The translations under genes were made by a program, and so were the position numbers. DNA of 64,000 bases, from contig JALNZC010000005.1 in NCBI GenBank assembly GCA_023229525.1, positions 1-64,000 of the forward strand, read 5' to 3'. This document shows positions 42,286-51,333 of this stretch, one piece after another. The DNA comes from Bacteroidales bacterium (GTDB taxonomy: Bacteria > Bacteroidota > Bacteroidia > Bacteroidales > FEN-979). Under the pieces are notes generated by a model that had not been told where the DNA came from, made no database searches, and was given only the letters and a program-made list of their open reading frames with translations. Numbering within the stretch: the stretch's first letter is position 1; every line of letters starts with the position of its first letter.

Positions 42286-43545
42286 CTAGATCAGTTCGTG
42301 TCGAAACGAATCCTGGCGGATAAAGATGAATAATAATAGGGTAAATGCCCATAGGGATGAGCCTCCGTAGCTCACGAACGGCAACGGAATTCCGATTACG
42401 GGGAGGAGCCCAAGCGTCATCCCGATATTGATGGCAAAGTGAAAGAATAATATTGATGCAACACCGTATCCGTAAAATCTGGCAAACTTCGATCGCTGTC
42501 GTTCAGCCACGAGGACGATCCTGACAAACAGGGTGACGAAAAGAATTACCAGGATTCCGGAGCCAAAAAATCCTTGCTCTTCGCCAATCGTACAAAAAAT
42601 AAAATCGGTGCTTTGCTCAGGTACAAAGTTGTATTTTGTCTGAGTTCCCTGTAAAAATCCTTTCCCAAAGAATTTTCCCGAACCGATAGCAATTAACGAT
42701 TGATTCACATTATATCCGGCTCCCTTGAGATCGATATCCTGTCCAAGTAATACATGGATCCGGTCGCGCTGATGTTTTTCCAGTATGTTGTTCACGCTGT
42801 AATCAACCGAAAAAACAAACCCCACAGAAATCAAAAAAATAGCGCCAATAATCAGGATATTCCGTAAACGGCGTTTGATGAATGATAAAGTAAGGATGGT
42901 CAGGACAAGCAGACATCCGGCCAGAATTATCTTGGAGATCACCAGGGCAAGAACGCCCAATACGGGAAGTGCAATCAGCGCCAAAGGAAAATATCCGTAA
43001 AGTCCGGCACGGTAAAGTACAATGACCAATGCAATAAAAACGATGGCGGATCCGGTATCATGCTGAAAAAGCACTATTACACCAGGGACAAAAATGATCG
43101 CTGACGCCACTATGAGTGTGCTCAGTTTCCGGATATCTACGTCAAGTGTGCTCAGGTATTTGGCCAGTGCAAGGCAGGTCGCCATTTTCGCGAATTCAGC
43201 CGGCTGTATACCGAAACCACCAATCGCAAACCATCCCTTTGAACCGCTGATCTCTCGTCCGGAGAAGATGACAATGATCAGGAAAAACAAAAAGAGGCCG
43301 TAAATAAAATAGGCAAACTGGGAAAAAAATTTCGGATCGATAATGAGCGTCCCCATGGCAAGGATGAGCCCAGCGATGATAAAGAACATTTGTTTCCCGT
43401 ATTTCTGCGTAAAATCAAAGATATGATGATGTGTTTCATCGTAAACGGCGGCATAAATATTCAACCAACCTGTGACCACCAGCGCCAGGTAGAGACCGAC
43501 CATTACCCAGTCAATCTTGTAAAATATTCCCCTGTCCTCTCTCAT
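42286..43545 (-). CDS. rodA: RodA, peptidoglycan glycosyltransferase of the elongation machinery
   Basis: A 419-residue SEDS-family protein with about ten membrane helices. Typical signatures are visible: GSKGWFAIGGFGIQPAEFAKMA (Pro-Ala-Glu-Phe motif), FQHDTGSAIVF and the C-terminal PVIGIPLPFVSYGGSSLWAF. It polymerises glycan strands with PBP2, encoded just upstream. Its start overlaps the end of the PBP2 gene by 35 bases. The protein acts in the inner membrane for lateral wall growth. Confidence 0.95.
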   Translation of the reverse strand: MREDRGIFYKIDWVMVGLYLALVVTGWLNIYAAVYDETHHHIFDFTQKYGKQMFFIIAGLILAMGTLIIDPKFFSQFAYFIYGLFLFFLIIVIFSGREISGSKGWFAIGGFGIQPAEFAKMATCLALAKYLSTLDVDIRKLSTLIVASAIIFVPGVIVLFQHDTGSAIVFIALVIVLYRAGLYGYFPLALIALPVLGVLALVISKIILAGCLLVLTILTLSFIKRRLRNILIIGAIFLISVGFVFSVDYSVNNILEKHQRDRIHVLLGQDIDLKGAGYNVNQSLIAIGSGKFFGKGFLQGTQTKYNFVPEQSTDFIFCTIGEEQGFFGSGILVILFVTLFVRIVLVAERQRSKFARFYGYGVASILFFHFAINIGMTLGLLPVIGIPLPFVSYGGSSLWAFTLLLFIFIRQDSFRHELI

Positions 43546-45382
43546 TTTCAGGTAATTTTCCGTTGATAAGATTTCCGTTGATCATACGTTGTTCCAGATC
43601 CTTGCGAGTTACCTTCCGTTTAAGGTACTTTTCGATCATGAGGCTGGCGATAGGAGCAGCCCAGGTGGCCCCGAATCCTGCATTTTCACAAACAACCGAA
43701 ATGGCGATCTGGGGTTTTTCACGGGGAGCAAAGGCAATGAAAATCGAATGATTCTTCCCATGCGGGTTTTGGGCGGTCCCGGTCTTGCCGCAAACGGTAA
43801 TACTGTCGATTTTTGCTCCTCTTGCTGTTCCGGCAGTCACCACATTTGCCATCCCTTCGATTACGACATCAAAATAGGAAGGATCTACACTTACCTTTCG
43901 TTTGGTTGCAAAAGCCATATTGAGGCTATCTTTCCGGCCAATCGCACGGATAATATGTGGGGTATAAAACCATCCTTTATTGGCAATGATGGATGCCATG
44001 TTTGCAAGTTGTACTGGAGTTATCCCGATCTCACCCTGCCCGATTGCCAGAGAAATGATCGTCATCGAACGCCACCGGTCCTTCCCGTGATATTTGTCGT
44101 AGTAAGAAGCTGTCGGGATATTCCCATTCAGTTCATTCGGGATATCTATGCCTAACTTTTTACCAAATCCGAAACTCAGAATATGTTTACGCCAACTTTC
44201 GAAAGCCGCGCGCGTATTAATATATGATCTGTTATCCATGATCGACTTGAATACCCGGCAAAAATAGGAATTGCAGGATATCTGTATAGCGCCGATCAAG
44301 TCGAGGGGTGATGGATGCGGATGACAGGCAACCACCTTGCCGTTACCGATGGGAAATCCACCCCCGCATCCATAGCGGGTGGCAGGTGTAAGAACGCCTT
44401 CCTGCTGTCCGATAAGCGCATCGACCAGTTTAAAGGAAGATCCCGGAGGATAACTCGCCATTTGTGCCCGGTTGAAAAGAGGATTGAATATGGTATCCTC
44501 AAGCAACTGGGTATAATTTTTTTTTCGGATGTTGCCGACCAACAGATTCGGATCATAAGAAGGGCTGGAAACAATACACAGGATTTCACCTGTTGCCGGT
44601 TCAATGGCTACAATACTTCCTTTTTTATTGGTCATAAGCAATTCCCCGTAAATCTGGAGCTCGGCGTCCATCGAGGAATATAGATCGGTTCCCGCTACCG
44701 AAGTGGTGTCGTATTTACCTTCTCTGAAACTTCCTTTATCCCGGTTCAGCACATCGAAAACCCTTATTTTCATTCCCTTTTTTCCCCGGAGAATTTCTTC
44801 ATATGATTTTTCAATTCCACTGATCCCGATGTAGTCCCCCGATCTGTAATAAGGATTTTTTACGATGATTTCCGGGCTGGCTTCCCCAATATATCCCAGG
44901 GTATGGGCAGCCACCGGATAAGAATATTTTCGAAGGGTGCGAAGCTGAACAAAAAATCCGGGAAAACGAAAAAGCTTTTCCTCCAGGTAACCATAATTTT
45001 CGCGTGTAATTTGAGCTTCAAAAATAGAAGGTCGATAAGGAGAATAATTACGGGCCTTCTCAAATCGTCGGAGGAATTCCTGTTTGTCGATACCAATCAG
45101 TTCGCAAAGTGCTGCCGTATCGGGGTTTTTTACCTGTCGTGGAATCACCATCAGATCATAAGCTGCTTCGTTATATACCAGAAGTTTTCCAAACCGGTCG
45201 AAAACCAATCCCCGGGCGGGATATTGGGTCATGTATCGCAAGACATTGTTATTGGCAGAAAGTATGTATTTATCGACCAGTATCTGCACATAAAACAATC
45301 GTGCCAGGAAAAGGAACCCGATCAGAATAAAAAATCCAATGATGATGTATTTCCGGTTTGCATACAGCCTTTCCATCGGCAT
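43511..45382 (-). CDS. mrdA: Penicillin-binding protein 2, transpeptidase
   Basis: A 623-residue class B PBP. An N-terminal anchor (residues 12-33) and a PBP dimerisation domain (about 55-215) precede the transpeptidase domain. Active-site motifs are SSFK (S315 as nucleophile, K318), SCN (369-371) and KTGTAQ (about 543). It crosslinks peptidoglycan during cell elongation. It overlaps rodA and follows a small lipoprotein gene by 1 base. The mreBCD genes that often stand upstream are not in the window. Confidence 0.95.
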   Translation of the reverse strand: MPMERLYANRKYIIIGFFILIGFLFLARLFYVQILVDKYILSANNNVLRYMTQYPARGLVFDRFGKLLVYNEAAYDLMVIPRQVKNPDTAALCELIGIDKQEFLRRFEKARNYSPYRPSIFEAQITRENYGYLEEKLFRFPGFFVQLRTLRKYSYPVAAHTLGYIGEASPEIIVKNPYYRSGDYIGISGIEKSYEEILRGKKGMKIRVFDVLNRDKGSFREGKYDTTSVAGTDLYSSMDAELQIYGELLMTNKKGSIVAIEPATGEILCIVSSPSYDPNLLVGNIRKKNYTQLLEDTIFNPLFNRAQMASYPPGSSFKLVDALIGQQEGVLTPATRYGCGGGFPIGNGKVVACHPHPSPLDLIGAIQISCNSYFCRVFKSIMDNRSYINTRAAFESWRKHILSFGFGKKLGIDIPNELNGNIPTASYYDKYHGKDRWRSMTIISLAIGQGEIGITPVQLANMASIIANKGWFYTPHIIRAIGRKDSLNMAFATKRKVSVDPSYFDVVIEGMANVVTAGTARGAKIDSITVCGKTGTAQNPHGKNHSIFIAFAPREKPQIAISVVCENAGFGATWAAPIASLMIEKYLKRKVTRKDLEQRMINGNLINGKLPENERGQGNILQD

Positions 45383-45906
45383 TATGGTCTTCTGAGTATG
45401 ATGGGAGGTGTGGAGTCCACGTTACTTTTGTTCAATGCCCGGTCGTAAATAAAAAATACAAATTTTATAGTATCGTGAATGGGCTTCGGATTCATCGGCA
45501 GGGTATCGACGATGATTCCTTTGATCGCCTTGTTCGGATAATCGGAGGTAAGATAGGGGATCCGGGCGCTGAAGGGGGGATCCAGATTGATCTTCACAAA
45601 CCGGCCCTGTCGTTTTTCATAATAGTTGATCACATAATTATAATAATAATCCCCGTTTTTCTGGTAAGGAGGTAACGTATCACTTGCCCTGAGTCCGATA
45701 TCGCCATTCCCGTCTGTAAAAGAGATGGTCAGGATGCCCTTTTTCGCCACGTTTCCGCTATCGAAAACTGTTGTGAAATCCCTAAAAACAATTGCGGGGA
45801 TATCGGGGTAACTTTCTTGTTTCATGCAGGATGATAAAAAAATTATCCAAACGAGGAAGCCAATTCCTCCTGCAATACGGACCCGCCGACGTATGTTGTG
45901 AAACAT
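45382..45906 (-). CDS. Lipoprotein of unknown function upstream of mrdA
   Basis: A 174-residue protein with a lipoprotein signal ending FLSSC (Cys about 27). The mature part has a strand-rich pattern LTISFTDGNGDIGL and short Pro/Tyr-rich segments, ending PPIILRRP. I do not recognise the family. The stop codon overlaps the mrdA start by 1 base, so it is the first gene of the mrdA-rodA transcription unit. It may tune envelope or wall synthesis, but this is inference. Confidence 0.72.
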   Translation of the reverse strand: MFHNIRRRVRIAGGIGFLVWIIFLSSCMKQESYPDIPAIVFRDFTTVFDSGNVAKKGILTISFTDGNGDIGLRASDTLPPYQKNGDYYYNYVINYYEKRQGRFVKINLDPPFSARIPYLTSDYPNKAIKGIIVDTLPMNPKPIHDTIKFVFFIYDRALNKSNVDSTPPIILRRP

Positions 45907-45933
45907 AAATCCCTGTATTTAATGGTAAAGCAT

Positions 45934-45941
45934 TACCTTTG
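45934..45941 (+). promoter_or_regulatory. -7 box TACCTTTG before the acyl-protein synthetase gene
   Basis: TACCTTTG matches TAnnTTTG and lies 52 bases before the ATG at 45993, in the gap shared with the divergent lipoprotein gene. Confidence 0.45.
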
Positions 45942-45992
45942 TAAAGTCGCAAAATTACGATATTTTCAGTTTCTCCGGTTGAAAAACAACAC

Positions 45993-46973
45993 ATGGAATT
46001 CAAAGAAAAGCAATTTGAAATTACGTCAGAAGAATCATTCATCCATCAGGCTTTGGAGATTTTTCGTAATCAATACGAACACAACAAGATTTATAATACC
46101 TATGTCGATATGCGGGGTGTGAAGGCCGAATCGGTAACAAGGTTGGAAGAGATTCCGTTTTTACCCATAGAATTCTTCAAGACCCACGATGTGATTTGCG
46201 GTAATGCCCCACCTCAAGCCATTTTCAGAAGTAGCGGCACAACCGGTATGGAACGCAGCAGACATATGGTGACGGACCTCTCGGTTTGCCGGCATTCCCT
46301 GCAAAAAGGTTTTTCCAGGTTTTATGGTCCACCTGAAGATGTTCAATTCCTCGCTCTGACACCAACCCCGGAACAGGGGCCAGATTCGTCGCTGATCTTC
46401 ATGATCCAGCATCTGATGGACCTCAGCCTGAGTCCTGAAAACGGGTATTTTCTGACCAGTTATTCCGGATTGACGGCCCGGCTTATGCAGCGTCGTTCCC
46501 CCGGAAAAAAAGTTATGCTCATCGGGCTGACATATTCATTGCTCCACTTTGCTGAAAAATACCCCGGGGATTATGGTCCCCTGATAGTTGTAGAAACCGG
46601 AGGAATGAAAGGACGACGCAAAGAAATGACACGGGAAGAACTGCATTCTATTCTTTCTGAAGCATTCAGGGTGGAAACGATCCATTCCGAATATGGGATG
46701 ACCGAACTTTTATCCCAGGCCTGGTCGCAGGGTAACGGACTTTTTTCGACAGTTCCCTGGATGAAGGCGCTGATCCGCGATGTCAATGATCCTTTATCCT
46801 ATGTGGAAACGGGACAAACCGGCGGGATCAACATTATTGACCTTGCCAATCAATATTCCTGCAGTTTCATAGCCACGCAGGATCTCGGCCGCCTTCATGA
46901 AAACGGTCAGTTTGAGGTTCTCGGGCGTTTCGATGCCAGTGATGTAAGAGGATGTAGCCTGATGAGCTATTAA
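45993..46973 (+). CDS. LuxE-like acyl-protein synthetase (acyl-activating enzyme)
   Basis: A 326-residue protein of the LuxE/acyl-protein synthetase family. The ATP/AMP motif is IFRSSGTTGMERSRHMV (about residue 77 on), followed by VETGGMKGRRKEMTREEL and EYGMTELLSQAW, as in adenylate-forming enzymes. LuxE activates a fatty acid for the bioluminescence reductase; no other lux gene is present, so in Bacteroidota it probably activates another carboxylic acid. It is divergent from the mrdA operon and convergent with the SRAP gene. Confidence 0.85.
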   Translation: MEFKEKQFEITSEESFIHQALEIFRNQYEHNKIYNTYVDMRGVKAESVTRLEEIPFLPIEFFKTHDVICGNAPPQAIFRSSGTTGMERSRHMVTDLSVCRHSLQKGFSRFYGPPEDVQFLALTPTPEQGPDSSLIFMIQHLMDLSLSPENGYFLTSYSGLTARLMQRRSPGKKVMLIGLTYSLLHFAEKYPGDYGPLIVVETGGMKGRRKEMTREELHSILSEAFRVETIHSEYGMTELLSQAWSQGNGLFSTVPWMKALIRDVNDPLSYVETGQTGGINIIDLANQYSCSFIATQDLGRLHENGQFEVLGRFDASDVRGCSLMSY

Positions 46974-47030
46974 ATTGGTGGGCTGGTGAGAGAATGAGAT
47001 ATATGATATGAATGGAGAAGCCGGAAAAAT

Positions 47031-47699
47031 TCAGAAAATTGATGGGGATAACGGTTCTGTGATTTCAGGGCTATCGTTTTCCGGAGATTTCACCTGTTTC
47101 GTAACCGGATATGCCTCCATCATCTCTTCGGGATAAGGCTTTAATAAATCAACCAGGATTGAATCGGTTTGTAGTGTTATCCAGCGGCGTTCATCTTCAC
47201 GGTGAAGGATAACCGGCATCCGGTTGTGAATTTTAGCCACCAGCCTATTAGGGACGGTTGTAATGATCGTAAAAGAGTGAATGATTTCACCGTCAGTGGA
47301 TACCCATTTGTCCCACAAACCCGCAAAAGAAAAGGCTTCCCGGTTTTTCATCCTGATATAATAAGGATTATTCTCTTTATCGCGGCGCCATTCAAAAAAA
47401 CCCGTAGCCGGCACAAGACAGCGATGGTACCGGAATGTATGCTTAAATGATGGTTTTTCGAGAATGGTTTCCGCCCGGGCATTGATCATCTTTTTCCCGA
47501 TTACGGAATCTTTGGCCCAGGATGGAATAAGTCCCCACCGGTAAAAATTCAGGGTAAGTGGATCTTCGTTCGAAATCACCGCTAAGTCCTGAGTTGGTGC
47601 ACAATTGTACCGGGCTTTGTAAACGGCTGTCCGAACTCTGATCCCAAACCGTTCCCAGATAAGATTATCTTCAATAACAAAGGAATAGTTACCACACAT
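47031..47699 (-). CDS. SRAP domain protein (HMCES/YedK family)
   Basis: A 222-residue protein taken from the ATG at 47699, so that the conserved Cys follows the initiator Met (MCGNYSFV); the longer frame begins four residues earlier. Other signatures are YNCAPTQDLAVI, NARAETILEKPSF, RCLVPATGFFEWRR (catalytic Glu) and MPVILHREDERRW. The family forms a stable thiazolidine link with abasic sites in single-stranded DNA and protects replication forks. It acts on its own; neighbours are unrelated. Confidence 0.92.
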   Translation of the reverse strand: MCGNYSFVIEDNLIWERFGIRVRTAVYKARYNCAPTQDLAVISNEDPLTLNFYRWGLIPSWAKDSVIGKKMINARAETILEKPSFKHTFRYHRCLVPATGFFEWRRDKENNPYYIRMKNREAFSFAGLWDKWVSTDGEIIHSFTIITTVPNRLVAKIHNRMPVILHREDERRWITLQTDSILVDLLKPYPEEMMEAYPVTKQVKSPENDSPEITEPLSPSIF

Positions 47700-47737
47700 A
47701 TTCTGTTTCAAAGGAATAAAAGTACGATTTAAATTTA

Positions 47738-47745
47738 TACTTTTG
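47738..47745 (+). promoter_or_regulatory. -7 box TACTTTTG before the large membrane protein gene
   Basis: TACTTTTG matches TAnnTTTG and lies 25 bases before the ATG at 47771. The gap is shared with the divergent SRAP gene. Confidence 0.45.
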
Positions 47746-47770
47746 AAACTTTATAGAAACAGGCTTCAGG

Positions 47771-49882
47771 ATGGTACAATCAGATAAAATTCAGCAACAG
47801 CACCATAAAAGGAGGCGCAGCAGTAAACCTGGCAAGTCCGGTCTTTCCCGTAATGCTGAATCGATCATTTCCAAGCACCTGATCAAAGTGCTGGGAATCG
47901 TATTCATCCTGGCAAGTGTGTGGTTTGCTTCCAAATCAGCAGGCGATCTCCTGAATTTTGTTAATGGCATCGGTTATAAAAACAGAGTAATACAACCATC
48001 GGGACAAACGGTTGCGCCAACTCCGCCCCAGACGATGGTCAGGAAAATAAGTACCGGGAAATTGATTTTGTTGGGTTCAGCTACCGCATTGGCAATCGTA
48101 CTTATCTTATATGCTTCTTCCCGTTTCCACAGAAGAGAAATTCCCAGGGTAATGCTGCCCGTTTTTTATGCGTTCCTCGTTTTATCCGCCATTCGTTTCG
48201 GATGGCCAACACACATGACTTTTCCTTTGATCCTTTTTGCTTCGGGATTGTTGTTCTGGAACGGACGACAGCTAAATGCCAACCTCGTGTGCAGGATCAA
48301 TGTGCTTTTTGCATGGGGATTCATGATGATTTGGTGGGGATTAAAACTGATATTGGGTGGATCGTCTGCCCTGCTCGTTCCTTATTTTATCTATTCGACG
48401 CTTTTTTATTTCATGTTTTACATGATGGGATTGGCTGGTGGATTCCATGGTCATCACAAAACGGCAAAGTTTTTCGAATTCCTGGTAATAATGGTCAATA
48501 TCTTTGCTTACTTCCTTTGCACTGCAGGGGTGCTGTACAAATTTGGATGGAAAGAATATATTTGGCTACTTTCGTTGATCATGAGCATTCAGATCTTTAC
48601 TGTTGTCATGTTGATGGAAAAACGGAATTATGACAGAACCCCTTACCTGATCCCGGGAATTATCATTCTCAGTCTTGTTTTCCCCATCCTGGTACATCTC
48701 AATTTTCTGATTCTCTTTTTAGGTATTTTCTCAGTATTGTTAATGACGTATTCCAGATTTTCAGAAAATAAATGGGCGCTCATCGCCTCTTTGGTCTCAA
48801 TGACTTTGATGCTTGGCATCTATTGTTATGACTGGATTTTTAGTTATTTCCCACTCAATTTCCTGCAGGATATTATCCTTACTCCTGCCTCGCTGGACAA
48901 GGGACTGATCGCCAGTATTTTTATTCTTCCTGTAATCTGGATCAATCAGAAACTGATCAAGGATGTTGAGGTGGATTTCTCGAAAAAATGGTTCAGCCGT
49001 CACAGGTATGTGCGATTGTTTAAGGGGTTATTTCTGGGCGTCCTTTATCTCGCCTGTTATTGGATTTTTAACTATTTCCTGATGTTCTGGCTGAAAAACG
49101 GAGAAGCCCGTTTACTGAGTTGGTTTATTTTTTCCTGTCTTTACTTTCTTATTCTTATGCCAATGTTGGCCAGGCAAAAATCGTCGTATCTGAGGAACAT
49201 GCTATGGATATCATTGCTTGTTTCGGTAGCCTATCCATTACTGCTTCATTTCAAACATGTGTTGTTACGAAATGAATCGCTTATCCAGAGTGGCTATTCC
49301 TCGTTCCCGTTTTATTTTCATTATGTCGGTCTTTTTCTTCTCCTGTTTCTTCTGTCGATGACAGGTTATTATTTTCGTCGGACATATAAAGAAAATCCCG
49401 CCCTCATCAGGGGAGTCTGGTTCTATTTTATCCTGATGGGCATTTTTTTGCTGCTATCGGAATTTGATCACCTGGTGGTATTAACCAACTATAAATTGGG
49501 AGTTCGTATCGAAGATCTGATCCTGACCGATCGAAATCTTCCTTATACCATAATTTTATTTGTCTACGCGACACTGATTCTGATCCTCGGTTTGTTAATG
49601 CCGGACCGCTTTCTGCGGATAACAGCCATGATCCTGATCGCAGCCGCAATGGTTAAAATGGCGTATAAGGACAGACAGAATTTATCTGTGACGGGTACGA
49701 TCATTTTATTCTTTGTTTTCGGATCTGTCCTACTGATTTTTTCTTTTTTCTATCCAAAAATCAGGCAATACTTCAGCCATTCCGGTCATGGAGCCCATTC
49801 ACACCATCACCATCACTCCCGGAAACAACCCGATATTATATCAGAAGAAAAGCAACAAGGAATCGATAAAAATACGAAGTGA
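47771..49882 (+). CDS. Large multi-spanning membrane protein with a His-rich C-terminus (DUF2339-like pattern)
   Basis: A 703-residue protein. A basic, His-rich cytoplasmic N-terminus (QQQHHKRRRSSK) precedes about sixteen to eighteen hydrophobic helices. The C-terminal tail is HSGHGAHSHHHHHSRK. The helix-dense pattern recalls DUF2339 membrane proteins, but I cannot confirm the family. The His tail may bind metal. Its promoter lies in the gap with the SRAP gene, and its end is 4 bases from rsmI, convergent. Confidence 0.75.
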   Translation: MVQSDKIQQQHHKRRRSSKPGKSGLSRNAESIISKHLIKVLGIVFILASVWFASKSAGDLLNFVNGIGYKNRVIQPSGQTVAPTPPQTMVRKISTGKLILLGSATALAIVLILYASSRFHRREIPRVMLPVFYAFLVLSAIRFGWPTHMTFPLILFASGLLFWNGRQLNANLVCRINVLFAWGFMMIWWGLKLILGGSSALLVPYFIYSTLFYFMFYMMGLAGGFHGHHKTAKFFEFLVIMVNIFAYFLCTAGVLYKFGWKEYIWLLSLIMSIQIFTVVMLMEKRNYDRTPYLIPGIIILSLVFPILVHLNFLILFLGIFSVLLMTYSRFSENKWALIASLVSMTLMLGIYCYDWIFSYFPLNFLQDIILTPASLDKGLIASIFILPVIWINQKLIKDVEVDFSKKWFSRHRYVRLFKGLFLGVLYLACYWIFNYFLMFWLKNGEARLLSWFIFSCLYFLILMPMLARQKSSYLRNMLWISLLVSVAYPLLLHFKHVLLRNESLIQSGYSSFPFYFHYVGLFLLLFLLSMTGYYFRRTYKENPALIRGVWFYFILMGIFLLLSEFDHLVVLTNYKLGVRIEDLILTDRNLPYTIILFVYATLILILGLLMPDRFLRITAMILIAAAMVKMAYKDRQNLSVTGTIILFFVFGSVLLIFSFFYPKIRQYFSHSGHGAHSHHHHHSRKQPDIISEEKQQGIDKNTK

Positions 49883-49885
49883 AAA

Positions 49886-50566
49886 TTATTTTTTTCCTTC
49901 GACCACGATAACAATTTCCCCCTTCACTCTTTTTTTTTCGAAATGAATGATTAATTCCGCTAGGGAACCGCGCACTGTCTCTTCATAAAGTTTGGTAAGT
50001 TCGCGGCACACACAGGCAAAACGGTCTGCACCAAAATATTCCGTTAACTGGTAAAGTGACTTCACCAACCGGTGGGGCGATTCGTAAAAGATCATCGTTC
50101 TTTTTTCATCTGCCAGTTCAGAAAGGCGTGTATGCCTTCCTTTTTTATGAGGAAGAAATCCTTCGAATACGAAATGGTCGGACGCAATGCCTGAATTAAC
50201 CAGCGCCGGAACAAAAGCAGTCGGGCCGGGAAGGCATTCCACCCGGATATTTTCACGGATACAGGCACGGACCAACAAGAATCCGGGATCGGAAATGGCC
50301 GGGGTGCCTGCGTCGCTCACCAGGGCAAAAGTAGCCCCGTCTTTTATCCGGTCCAGTATGTTTTCGATGGTCTTATGTTCGTTGAACTGGTGATGGGAAA
50401 TCAGCTTTTTATCAATTCCGTAATGTTTAAAGAGATTTCCGGTGGACCGGGTATCCTCAGCAAGGATAAAGTCCACCTCTTTCAGTATTCTTACGGCCCT
50501 GAAAGTAAAGTCTTCAAGATTTCCGATAGGGGTTGGAACGACATATAGACTGGTTTTTTCTGACAT
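49886..50566 (-). CDS. rsmI: 16S rRNA (cytidine-1402-2'-O)-methyltransferase RsmI
   Basis: A 226-residue SAM-dependent methyltransferase of the tetrapyrrole-methylase fold. Signatures are LYVVPTPIGNLEDFTFRAV at the N-terminus, AEDTRSTGNLFKHYGI, ALVSDAGTPAISDPG (SAM site) and IFYESPHRLVKSL. It methylates C1402 of 16S rRNA at the 2'-oxygen, helping decoding accuracy. It is slightly short compared with the E. coli protein but complete. Confidence 0.94.
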   Translation of the reverse strand: MSEKTSLYVVPTPIGNLEDFTFRAVRILKEVDFILAEDTRSTGNLFKHYGIDKKLISHHQFNEHKTIENILDRIKDGATFALVSDAGTPAISDPGFLLVRACIRENIRVECLPGPTAFVPALVNSGIASDHFVFEGFLPHKKGRHTRLSELADEKRTMIFYESPHRLVKSLYQLTEYFGADRFACVCRELTKLYEETVRGSLAELIIHFEKKRVKGEIVIVVEGKK

Positions 50567-50597
50567 GATATTAGTCGCTGTTGGAGGGAGCCTCAGG

Positions 50598-51299
50598 TCA
50601 TGTGTTCATCACCAATTTAAAACCGACCCCGTGTACATTGATCAGCTCCACCAGTGGATCCTCCTTCAGGTATTTCCGGAGTTTAACAATATATACATCC
50701 ATGCTTCGGGCATTAAAGTAGCTGTCGTCATTCCAAATTTCTCTCAGGGCAGTACTACGATCGAGAACCTCATTGGCATGGGTACACAGCAAACGGAGCA
50801 GACCGGCTTCCTTGGAGGTTAGTTTCATTTCTTTCCCATGAATGGTAAGGGTTTGGCGATTATATTCGAAGGTGTAATTTCCGATGATATATGTGTTTTC
50901 GTTGAAGTTGGCTTTTCCCGGTTCTTCCGTACGCCTCAGAATAGCTTGCATCCGGAGCAGTAACTCCTCCATACTGAAAGGTTTGGTGATATAATCGTCA
51001 GCGCCGATTTCAAAACCCTTGAGTTTATCCTGTTGCAGTGCCTTGGCAGTCAGAAAAAGAATGGGTATTTTTTTATTCGTCGTGCGAATCTCACTGGCAA
51101 CGGTAAAACCATCTTTTACCGGCATCATGATGTCGAGAATACAGAAATCGAAATCTTTTTTTGCAAAGGTCTCGGCAGCTTCCTGTCCATTGACGCATAA
51201 GGTTGTGGCATATCCTTTGGCTTCCAGGTAATTTTTCAGAATATTGCCAAGGTTGCGGTCATCTTCGGCCAATAGTAAACGGATTTGCGTTTTCTCCAT
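50598..51299 (-). CDS. rprY: OmpR-family response regulator (RprY-like)
   Basis: A 233-residue regulator. The receiver domain has the acidic pocket EDD (12-14), the phosphorylated Asp in CILDIMMP (D56) and the Lys of FLTAK. The DNA-binding winged helix (about 130-230) reads MKLTSKEAGLLRLLCTHANE and VDVYIVKLRKYL-like segments. It follows the sensor kinase gene by 34 bases, and the pair matches RprX/RprY of Bacteroides in order and size. The name is by similarity; targets are unknown. Confidence 0.85.
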   Translation of the reverse strand: MEKTQIRLLLAEDDRNLGNILKNYLEAKGYATTLCVNGQEAAETFAKKDFDFCILDIMMPVKDGFTVASEIRTTNKKIPILFLTAKALQQDKLKGFEIGADDYITKPFSMEELLLRMQAILRRTEEPGKANFNENTYIIGNYTFEYNRQTLTIHGKEMKLTSKEAGLLRLLCTHANEVLDRSTALREIWNDDSYFNARSMDVYIVKLRKYLKEDPLVELINVHGVGFKLVMNT

Positions 51300-51333
51300 T
51301 CGATTTTATAATAATAACGGCCAAAATACGATT

